From: Vulcanimicrobiota bacterium
GTDB lineage: Bacteria > Vulcanimicrobiota > Vulcanimicrobiia > Vulcanimicrobiales > Vulcanimicrobiaceae
Length of the DNA stretch: 12,992 nucleotides
Direction: 5' to 3'
NCBI GenBank assembly: GCA_014304965.1
Contig: JACRTZ010000197.1
Span: 1 to 12,992, forward strand
Every line of letters begins with the position of its first letter. Within the stretch, counting starts at the first letter, position 1. A program made the translations under genes and the position numbers. The notes under the pieces were generated by a model. The model was not told where the DNA came from and did not search any database. It was given only the letters and a program-made list of their open reading frames with translations. This document shows positions 7,337-12,992 of this stretch, piece after piece.

Positions 7337-7362
7337 GCGCGCGGCGTTTTTCGCCGGCGCGC
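7337..7362 (+). repeat. GC-rich stem-loop just after the protease stop codon
   Basis: GCGCGCGGCG (7337-7346) and CGCCGGCGCGC (7352-7362) pair as about ten base pairs with one bulged G around a loop of five T. It begins nine bases after the TGA at 7325-7327. It lies in sequence that reads, in the glycosyltransferase frame, as the start of a membrane helix, so it may be coding coincidence, or it may affect translation of the second gene. Confidence 0.45.
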
Positions 7363-7421
7363 TGCTCGCCCTTGCCCTCGCCGTCAGCGTAGCGCGACCA
7401 CCGTCCACGCCCGGACCGCCC

Positions 7422-8966
7422 TTGCGCGATTTTGAATCGTATTGGGCGGCGGGCGTCGCGCGCACCGACGGCGACGACCCCTACTCGCGGAATATTCGAC
7501 GCGCCGAACGCGCCGTACCGGGCGTGGACGCAACGCGCGAGGAGACGCTCCCATTCGTCGGACCGCCGTTCGGCCTCGTCGTTTGGGAACAATTCGCGCG
7601 CACCGGGTACGCCCGCGCCGCGATCGTGTGGAGCGCGGTGCTCGGGATCGCCTTCGTTACGCTCATCGTCGGAAGCCTCGCGCTTGCCGGCGGCCGCACC
7701 GGCGCGGTGGAAGTCGGCGCAGCGCTCGTACTTGGTGCCGCTTTCGGGCCGGTGACGAGCGGGCTTGCACTCGGCCAGGTCGCGATTGTGGCCTGCGCCG
7801 CCAACGTTGCGGCACTGCTCGCACTTCGAAGGCGCAATGTGCTCGCCGCGGCGACCGCGGCGCTCGTCGCCGCATTCCAGCCGAACGTCGCGATTGCGCT
7901 CGCGGCACGGTTGGGCGACCGTCGCGCCGCAATCGCGCTCGTTCTCGGGGCCGCCGTCGCGATCGGCGGCTCGCTCGTCGCCGCCAGAGGCCTCGATGGC
8001 GCGCTTCACTACCTGGCCGTGTTGCGCGATCATGCGGCCGCCGAACGTTTCATCGCGATTCAGACGACGCCCGCCGCGGTCGCGCGCGCCTTCGGCCTGC
8101 CGGCAGAAATTGCGACGGCGGCCGGCCTCATCGTCGCGCTCGCGGTTCTTGCGGTGCTCGCGCGCCAATGCTGGTCGCGCCGCTTCAACGGGGTCGAGCG
8201 CTACGCGCTCGCGGCGGCGGCGCTGCCGCTCGCGTGGCCGTTCGCACACGAACACGACTTCGCGCTCGTCTTTTTCCCGGCGGTGCTGACGGTGCGCCGC
8301 GCGAACGATCGCATCGCGCCGCTCGCGGCGCTCGGAGCGTTGCTCATCGCGGTGGATTGGCTGGGTTTCGCGCAGCGGCCGCTCGCCGGCGTTCAGATGC
8401 TCCTGCTCGCGATTGCTGCCGGGCTCGCGATGGCGCTCCTTCGCCCGCCGGCATCCGCGGCGAATTTCGTCTTCGCCCGCACCGTGCTCGGTGTCTTCTC
8501 GCTGCTGCTGTTCGCAGCGTCGAAGCTGGCGCGCGACCACCCGCTGCCGATTTGGCCGGATGCGTTACCGGCCGCATTCACGGTCAACGCGCATTTCCCG
8601 ATCGCGGCGGTCTGGGCGCTCGAACAGCACGCCAGCGGCATAGACGCGCTCGATCCGGTGTGGGGCGCGTTGCGCGCGCTGTCGCTAGCGGGCTGTGCGG
8701 TCTTGTGGTATGCCGCGAGCCGAACGCTTAGCGCTCATGGGCCCATCGTCCAGGACGCGACGTTCCAAAAGATCATGGACGGCCCCGCCGCCGGGCCGCG
8801 CAGGTCGTCGTTGTATACGAGCCGGTCGCTGCGCTGCGAAATGACCATCGTCGGCGCATCGTTCGCTAAAATCGTTTGCGCTTGCATGAGATCGCGCTTG
8901 CGGCGCTCCCGGTCGTACGTGCGTAGCGCGTCCTTTGCGAGGCGATCGAACGCGCGATTGCAGTAG
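7422..8966 (+). CDS. GT87/DUF2029-type polytopic glycosyltransferase, both ends uncertain
   Basis: The core reads as a GT-C family membrane glycosyltransferase of the GT87 (DUF2029) type, which uses polyprenyl-phosphate sugars on the outer face of the inner membrane. Seen: LRDFESYWAAG at the family's first periplasmic Asp region; VGPPFGLVVWEQF (46-58); SGLALGQVAIVACAANVAAL (113-132), the L.xGQ.N-like helix; AALVAAFQPN (146-155); and WPFAHEHDFALVFFPAVL (272-289). About eleven hydrophobic helices are visible. TTG 7422 is the first standard start codon, but the same frame is open from 7299. Upstream of 7422 it spells a plausible signal anchor (KRAAFFAGALLALALAVSVA, about 7335-7394) without ATG, GTG or TTG. 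The real start may be non-canonical (ACG 7320 or CTG 7362) or obscured by an indel. After residue 437 (about 8734) the frame runs antisense through the next gene for 232 bp and looks Arg/Ser-rich, so the true protein probably ends near 8730. Confidence 0.7.
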   Translation: MRDFESYWAAGVARTDGDDPYSRNIRRAERAVPGVDATREETLPFVGPPFGLVVWEQFARTGYARAAIVWSAVLGIAFVTLIVGSLALAGGRTGAVEVGAALVLGAAFGPVTSGLALGQVAIVACAANVAALLALRRRNVLAAATAALVAAFQPNVAIALAARLGDRRAAIALVLGAAVAIGGSLVAARGLDGALHYLAVLRDHAAAERFIAIQTTPAAVARAFGLPAEIATAAGLIVALAVLAVLARQCWSRRFNGVERYALAAAALPLAWPFAHEHDFALVFFPAVLTVRRANDRIAPLAALGALLIAVDWLGFAQRPLAGVQMLLLAIAAGLAMALLRPPASAANFVFARTVLGVFSLLLFAASKLARDHPLPIWPDALPAAFTVNAHFPIAAVWALEQHASGIDALDPVWGALRALSLAGCAVLWYAASRTLSAHGPIVQDATFQKIMDGPAAGPRRSSLYTSRSLRCEMTIVGASFAKIVCACMRSRLRRSRSYVRSASFARRSNARLQ

Positions 8967-10387
8967 CCGAGATAGTTTTGGCCTTTGGGGGAAATGCTGT
9001 CGCAGCCGTAGAGGTTGAGCGGCTCGGGTTCGGGCGCCAGGCTCCATGCATACGACGCCATGTCGTAGTGGCGCTTGGCGACGATGCCTCCGGCCGCATA
9101 GCCCGCGAAAAGCGTATTCGTCGGATAGCGAAAATACTCCAACTCGACACCGAGCTTCGTATAGACGCTCTGCAGAATCAAGACGCGCGTGTCGAGGCCG
9201 ATGTTGCCGACGTTGCCCGCAAAGCGCAGACGCATCGTCTCGCCGTTCTTGTGGCGCAAACGGTCCGTGCCCATCTTCCAGCCCGCCTCGTCGAGCAGCT
9301 TGGCCGCTTTCGCCGGATCGAACGGATAACGGGCGACGTTCGGATTGTACGCCCAACTCAAGTGCGAGATCGGCGTCCACTCCCGGCGGCCGATGCCGTG
9401 ATCCACGGTGCGCCACATCTTGTCGAGGTCGGCGCCGTAGATCAGCGCGCGCCGCACGCGCACGTCGCGCAGGGTGGGCGTCGTCACGTTGAAATCGATG
9501 TGCCCGTACGAGGTCGTATCGTGCTCGGCCATCCGGACGTTCGGCACTTCCCGCAGGAGCGGCTGCTGATAGTTCGGCGCGCGGACGTAGAGGTCGAGCT
9601 CATGCGAGCGTAACTGCGAGAGCACCGTGTTCGCGTCCGGAATCACTTTGAAAACGACGCGTTTGAGTTTCGGCACACCGCCCCACCAGCGGTCGAACGG
9701 CTCCATCACGACCTGGCTGCCGCGATCCCAGCGCACGTACTTGAAGGGACCCAAACCGACCGGCAGCGCGTTGTAGACTGCCTTGTTGATGTCGGGTACG
9801 TGTTCGAGAAGATGTTTCGGCAGGATGGCCGGGTTGCCGACCGGCGTAAAGAACACGTTGACGAAGGGCGCGTACGGCCGCTTCAGGCGGAAGATCGCGG
9901 TGTGCGGATCGGGCGTGTCCACTCGGACGATCTCGTCCCAACCGCGGCGCGTCAGCACGTTCGTGCGCGCATCGAGGATCGTCTTGACGGTGAAGGCCAC
10001 GTCGGCCGACGTGAACGGTGCGCCGTCGTGCCACACGACGCCGTGCCGCAACTTGAACGTCAGCGAGCGGCCGTCTTTGGAGATCAGCCCGTTGGCCGTC
10101 GTCGGGAAGGTCACACACAAGCTCGGGACCGGTTCGTTGCGGTCGTCGAACAAGAAAAAGTAGCCCATCGTGAAGGCCGACAGATCGTTGACGATCGTCT
10201 GCGTGGAGAGCAGCGGGTTCAGGTTGTCGAGATCTTCGCCGTCGGCCCAGCGCAGCGTTCCCGGAATCGTCCAGGCGTGCGCGCCGCCGTGGGCAGCCCC
10301 GCCGATGTGCGTGCAGCCCGACCCGGCAACGGCCGAGCACAGCGCGAGAGCGTACGCGAGGACGCGCGTCGCTGCGCGCAGATTCAC
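8735..10387 (-). CDS. ABC transporter substrate-binding lipoprotein, family 5 (copy 1)
   Basis: A 550-residue extracytoplasmic solute-binding protein of the SBP_bac_5 family (dipeptide/oligopeptide/nickel type). From the GTG at 10387 it has a signal peptide, NLRAATRVLAYALALCSAVA, ending in the lipobox GSGC (Cys25), so it is probably a lipoprotein. The mature part carries family blocks: LRWADGEDLDNLNPLLSTQT (about 45-64), LTFKLRHGVVWHDGAPFTSA (109-128), AILPKHLLEHV, LPVGLGPFKYVRWDRGS and FDPAKAAKLLDEAGW. Cysteines at codons 9004-9002 and 8962-8960 are 13 residues apart, around GQN. It is the most diverged of the three tandem copies and ends in IFWNVASWTMGP rather than the HPNAV...VDI end of the others. 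A start at 10489 would run into the preceding gene and is rejected. The GTG overlaps the stop of a 16-codon mini-ORF. No transporter partner is in view and the ligand is unknown. Confidence 0.9.
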   Translation of the reverse strand: MNLRAATRVLAYALALCSAVAGSGCTHIGGAAHGGAHAWTIPGTLRWADGEDLDNLNPLLSTQTIVNDLSAFTMGYFFLFDDRNEPVPSLCVTFPTTANGLISKDGRSLTFKLRHGVVWHDGAPFTSADVAFTVKTILDARTNVLTRRGWDEIVRVDTPDPHTAIFRLKRPYAPFVNVFFTPVGNPAILPKHLLEHVPDINKAVYNALPVGLGPFKYVRWDRGSQVVMEPFDRWWGGVPKLKRVVFKVIPDANTVLSQLRSHELDLYVRAPNYQQPLLREVPNVRMAEHDTTSYGHIDFNVTTPTLRDVRVRRALIYGADLDKMWRTVDHGIGRREWTPISHLSWAYNPNVARYPFDPAKAAKLLDEAGWKMGTDRLRHKNGETMRLRFAGNVGNIGLDTRVLILQSVYTKLGVELEYFRYPTNTLFAGYAAGGIVAKRHYDMASYAWSLAPEPEPLNLYGCDSISPKGQNYLGYCNRAFDRLAKDALRTYDRERRKRDLMQAQTILANDAPTMVISQRSDRLVYNDDLRGPAAGPSMIFWNVASWTMGP

Positions 10388-10434
10388 GCGCTCAGCGCGA
10401 CCGTGAAGACGATCCCCGCAAGAAAGCGCAACAT
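10384..10434 (-). CDS. 16-codon hydrophobic mini-ORF (possible leader or coupling peptide)
   Basis: ATG at 10434 opens MLRFLAGIVFTVALSA and stops at TGA 10386-10384. AGGGAG sits eight bases before the ATG, one of the best-placed Shine-Dalgarno sequences in the window. The TGA overlaps the GTG start of the downstream binding-protein gene as GTGA. The gap between the two large genes is otherwise only 58 bp. The peptide resembles the hydrophobic core of a signal peptide. It may serve translational coupling, be a decayed signal-peptide start of the downstream gene, or be chance. Confidence 0.35.
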   Translation of the reverse strand: MLRFLAGIVFTVALSA

Positions 10435-10445
10435 CCCAGCGCTCC

Positions 10446-12089
10446 CTATATGTCCACGAGAAGCATGTCGTCGAAGGGCGAAACGGCATTGGGATGCCAG
10501 TTCTTCAGATCGGTATTGTACGCGTACGTTTCCTTGCGCGCCGCCAGAACGATCGTTGGGACGTCCTTGTAGATCTGCTCTTGGATGAACTTGATGTCGG
10601 CCGTGCGCACCGCCGGATCGTAGCTCGCCTGCGCCTCGGCGAGCTTCTTCGTCACCGCGGCGTTGCAATAGCGTGGATCGTTCTGCCCTTTGGGCGGGAT
10701 CCGATCGCACGAATACAGGTTGGTCAAATCCATGTTCGGATCGGTGCCCCAAGCGAAGAACACGATATCGAATTTGCCCGAGTACATGATCCCGCCGCTC
10801 TGCGCGGGCGCGAACATCATCGCAGCCAAGTAACGCTTGACGACGAAGTCCGCGCCGATCTGCTTCCACCAGCCGCCCATCATCGCGAGCTCGGTGTCCG
10901 TGTCGGGCGACCCCGTCGAGCTCGCGAGTTCGAGGCTCAACCGCCGGCCGTTCTTCGCGCGAATTCCGTCGGCGCCTCGAACCCAACCCGCCGCATCGAG
11001 AATCTCGTTTGCTTTGGCAAGATCGAACCGCACGAGCGGCAGATCTTCGTGGAATTTGCTGGCTGGGGGCACGACCGATTCCTGGATAATGTACAGGCCG
11101 TTGCGCACTTTGTCGTTGAGGGCCGCACGATCGGTCGCATAGCGCAGCGCTTCGCGCACCGCCGGGTCTTTCATCACCGGGCGCTCCATGTTGAAGTCCA
11201 TGTGATCGAAGTAGTAACTCGGATTCAGCAGAACCTGGACGCCCGAAATCGCTTTCAATTGCGGCACGAAGTGCGGTGAGACCGGCATCCACAAATCGAG
11301 TTCGTGGGTGCGCATTTGCTCGAGCACCGTATTGCGGTCGGGGATGATCTTGAAGACGACCTTTTGCAGCTTCGGCACGCCCCGCCAATACGTCGGATTG
11401 GGCACCATCGTCACCGAATCGCCGCGCTTCCAGCTCTGGTACTTGAACGGCCCGATCCCAATCGGCAGCGAATTGTACGGCACGTTGTTGAGGCTGTCGT
11501 AGGCCTGCAAGATGTGCTTGGGCATGATCGCCGGGTTCGCGCTGGCCGTTGAAAAGAACGTCACCAGATAGGACGAGTACGGCTTGCGCAGATGGTAGAC
11601 GACGGTGTATTTGTCCGGCTCGTCCACCTTGTCGATCAACTCCCAGCCGTCCTGACTCACGACGTTATTCTTGGGATTCTTCACCTGAGCCGTCGAGAAC
11701 ACGACGTCGTCGGCGGTGAACTCGACGCCGTCCGACCACGTGACGCCCTTGCGCAGGTGCCAGGTGATGGTCTTACCGTCTTTGCTGACGCCGCCGTTCG
11801 CGAGCGTTGGAATTTCGGTGATGAGTTCCGGGACCGTCGGCTCGGAGTTCGTGTCGGTGCGCACCAGCCACGCCATCGTCATCTGCGCCATGTAATCCAC
11901 GACGGCTTGGGTTACCGTCAGAGGGTTGAGGCCGACGATGTCTTCGGCCGACGAGAAACGCAAGACGTGCGGCTGCGTGTATGCATGACGTTCTCCGCCG
12001 CCCCCGGGGCTCGTACCGACTTTCGTGCACCCGGCGAGAAGCGAGCACGCGATGCCGGCCGCGAGTAGCCGCTCAATTGCGACCTTCAT
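10446..12089 (-). CDS. ABC transporter substrate-binding lipoprotein, family 5 (copy 2)
   Basis: A 547-residue SBP_bac_5 protein with a textbook lipoprotein signal: MKVAIERLLAAGIACSLLAGC, lipobox LAGC, Cys21. A Gly-rich linker (28-32) leads into the binding domain. Family blocks: LRFSSAEDIVGLNPLTVTQ (43-61), LRKGVTWSDGVEFTADDVV (112-130), PAIMPKHILQAYDSL, LPIGIGPFKYQSWKRGD, IIPDRNTVLEQMRTHELDLW and FDLAKANEILDAAGW. Cysteines at codons 10709-10707 and 10667-10665 are 13 residues apart, around GQN. The ATG directly follows the TAA of copy 3 (TAAATG) with no separate ribosome-binding site seen, so translation by re-initiation is likely. It is clearly paralogous to copy 3: they share SGSPDTD/TGSPDTD, GWW(K/R)QIG, SGKFD/TGKFD and an almost identical C-terminal HPNAVS...DD....VDI. 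Its ligand is probably a peptide, but no residue proves that. Confidence 0.95.
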   Translation of the reverse strand: MKVAIERLLAAGIACSLLAGCTKVGTSPGGGGERHAYTQPHVLRFSSAEDIVGLNPLTVTQAVVDYMAQMTMAWLVRTDTNSEPTVPELITEIPTLANGGVSKDGKTITWHLRKGVTWSDGVEFTADDVVFSTAQVKNPKNNVVSQDGWELIDKVDEPDKYTVVYHLRKPYSSYLVTFFSTASANPAIMPKHILQAYDSLNNVPYNSLPIGIGPFKYQSWKRGDSVTMVPNPTYWRGVPKLQKVVFKIIPDRNTVLEQMRTHELDLWMPVSPHFVPQLKAISGVQVLLNPSYYFDHMDFNMERPVMKDPAVREALRYATDRAALNDKVRNGLYIIQESVVPPASKFHEDLPLVRFDLAKANEILDAAGWVRGADGIRAKNGRRLSLELASSTGSPDTDTELAMMGGWWKQIGADFVVKRYLAAMMFAPAQSGGIMYSGKFDIVFFAWGTDPNMDLTNLYSCDRIPPKGQNDPRYCNAAVTKKLAEAQASYDPAVRTADIKFIQEQIYKDVPTIVLAARKETYAYNTDLKNWHPNAVSPFDDMLLVDI

Positions 12090-12992
12090 TTAGATGTCCA
12101 CGTTCATGAAGTCGTCGTACGCCGAGACGGCGTTCGGATGGAAGCCCTTGAGATCCGAATTGTAGGCGAAGATGTCTTCAGCGATGTTCAGCACGTATGT
12201 GGGGACGTCGGCCACAATCGCCTGCTGAACGATGTCGTCCAACTTCTTCTGCTTCGCAAAGTCGTACGTCAACTTCTCACCGGTCATGGCTTCGTCGGCC
12301 TTCTTATTGCACCAGTGAAGACTGTTCTGACCGCTGGGGGTAAATTCGGCGCAGCCGTAGATGCTCGATAAGTCGCCGGTCGGCGAAAGATACCAGGCAA
12401 ACAAGATTGCATCGAATTTGCCGGTGTTGATAATGCCGCCCTCGCTCACTTGGGCAAACATGAGGCTCGGCGGATATTCCTTCCGATCGAGCTGAACGCC
12501 GATTTGCCTCCACCAGCCGCGGATCAATTCGAGCCGCGCATCGGTGTCGGGGCTGCCGCTATTCGAGACGAAGGTTACTGCGAGCCGCTGACCGTCCTTG
12601 ACGCGCACGCCGTCTTGACCCATTTTCCAGCCGGCTTGATCGAGCAGAGCATTTGCGCGCGAAATATCCCAGGGCGTTCGCGGAATGGATGGATCGTAGA
12701 ATGGGCTCGCGGGCGAAATAATGCCGTCTTGTACGCGCCCCACGCCGTTGCTGATCTTATTGATGAGCGTCTGGCGGTCAATCGCAATGGACAGCGCCTT
12801 GCGCACGCGCACGTCTTTGAAGATTGGGCGGTCGAGGTTGAAATCGAGATGGCTGAAGGCGTAGCTCGGCTGCTTGACCGCCGTGATGCTCTTAATCGCT
12901 CGCAAGCGGTTCCAATAAGCGGCCGCACCGACCATCCACATGTCGATCTCGCCGGTTTGCAGGCTGTTCACGACCGTGTCGCGGCTCGGGAT
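12090..12992 (-). CDS. ABC transporter substrate-binding protein, family 5 (copy 3, N-terminus outside window)
   Basis: The frame is open to the last base of the window, so only the C-terminal 300 residues are seen. The first visible residues, IPSRDTVVNSLQTGEIDMWM, align with the IPDRNTVLEQMRTHELDLWM block of copy 2, which sits in the middle of that protein; this shows the gene continues upstream and does not start at the GTG at 12971. Further blocks: SHLDFNLDRPIFKDVRVRKA, SPASPFYDPSI, ALLDQAGWKMGQDG, NSGSPDTDARLELIRGWW, GKFDAILFAWY and the C-terminal FHPNAVSAYDDFMNVDI. Cysteines at codons 12353-12351 and 12311-12309 repeat the Cys-x13-Cys spacing of the other copies. It is the first visible gene of the three-gene unit; any permease or ATPase genes would lie further right. 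Confidence 0.93.
   Translation of the reverse strand: MPSRDTVVNSLQTGEIDMWMVGAAAYWNRLRAIKSITAVKQPSYAFSHLDFNLDRPIFKDVRVRKALSIAIDRQTLINKISNGVGRVQDGIISPASPFYDPSIPRTPWDISRANALLDQAGWKMGQDGVRVKDGQRLAVTFVSNSGSPDTDARLELIRGWWRQIGVQLDRKEYPPSLMFAQVSEGGIINTGKFDAILFAWYLSPTGDLSSIYGCAEFTPSGQNSLHWCNKKADEAMTGEKLTYDFAKQKKLDDIVQQAIVADVPTYVLNIAEDIFAYNSDLKGFHPNAVSAYDDFMNVDI

Noticed and set aside
7337..7362. Intrinsic terminator after the protease gene
   Set aside because: The T-run is in the loop, not after the stem, and the sequence is probably coding for the next gene.
6431..7465. Long - strand open frame opposite the site-2 protease
   Set aside because: Charged low-complexity translation; it is the complement of a clear HExxH membrane protease and would also cover the kinase start.
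7164..8540. Long - strand open frame (458 codons) antisense to the glycosyltransferase
   Set aside because: Its translation is Arg/Glu/Gly-rich and low in complexity with no recognisable motif. The + strand frame gives membrane helices and GT87 motifs. Long antisense frames are expected at this GC content.
10388..10489. N-terminal extension of binding-protein copy 1
   Set aside because: It overlaps the end of copy 2 and would bury the lipoprotein signal peptide behind 34 polar residues.
10384..11388. - strand open frame in another phase over binding-protein copy 2
   Set aside because: It is an out-of-frame reading of the SBP_bac_5 gene. Only its last 16 codons, past the end of that gene, are worth keeping as a mini-ORF.
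1..12992. CRISPR array, tRNA, rRNA, insertion sequence, toxin-antitoxin or phage genes
   Set aside because: No regularly spaced repeats, no recognisable tRNA or rRNA segments, no transposase or integrase motifs and no terminal inverted repeats were seen by eye.

Overview
The window is a compact, GC-rich (clearly above 60% G+C) bacterial chromosome segment. It holds twelve well-supported protein genes plus what looks like the last few codons of another. I see no RNA genes, CRISPR array, insertion sequence or phage gene. Most starts are GTG rather than ATG. A lineage guess is an aerobic or microaerophilic, heterotrophic soil-type bacterium, perhaps of the Eremiobacterota (WPS-2) kind. That guess rests on the gene mix and composition only and is weak. 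Aerobic capacity is suggested by the type II NADH dehydrogenase and the extradiol dioxygenase.

Left part (1-4182): an extradiol dioxygenase of the YgiD/DodA family (34-816, -) diverges from a PEBP/YbhB-family protein (837-1316, +). The PEBP gene meets a SprT-like zinc protein (1313-1870, -) with interlocked stop codons. The SprT gene diverges in turn from a three-gene + strand operon: a membrane-anchored TPR protein (1895-2425), an M55 D-aminopeptidase DppA (2427-3260) and prephenate dehydratase PheA (3268-4056). The spacings in that operon are 1 and 7 bp. A hairpin lies in the 126-bp gap before the next, convergent unit.

Middle (4183-8966): a - strand pair joined by a GTGA overlap encodes an APH/choline-kinase-fold phosphotransferase (first gene) and a type II NADH dehydrogenase (second gene). 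It diverges across 50 bp from a + strand pair, a membrane site-2-type protease and a GT87/DUF2029 polytopic glycosyltransferase. The glycosyltransferase is odd at both ends. Its apparent first membrane helix is readable upstream in frame, but with no ATG, GTG or TTG to start it. Its reading frame also runs 232 bp antisense into the neighbouring gene.

Right part (8735-12992): three tandem - strand genes encode family-5 (oligopeptide/dipeptide type) ABC transporter substrate-binding proteins. Two are complete lipoproteins and the third runs off the window edge. The two upstream copies abut as TAAATG and are close paralogues. The third is more divergent and is preceded by a 16-codon hydrophobic mini-ORF with a good Shine-Dalgarno sequence that overlaps its GTG start. 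No permease or ATPase gene is visible here. A D-aminopeptidase and three peptide-type binding proteins in 13 kb suggest peptide scavenging, but they are in separate transcription units, so the link is inference. I found no clearly novel multi-gene system. The best leads are the glycosyltransferase ends, the leader-like mini-ORF, the Cys-x13-Cys signature of the binding proteins and the kinase-NDH-2 coupling.
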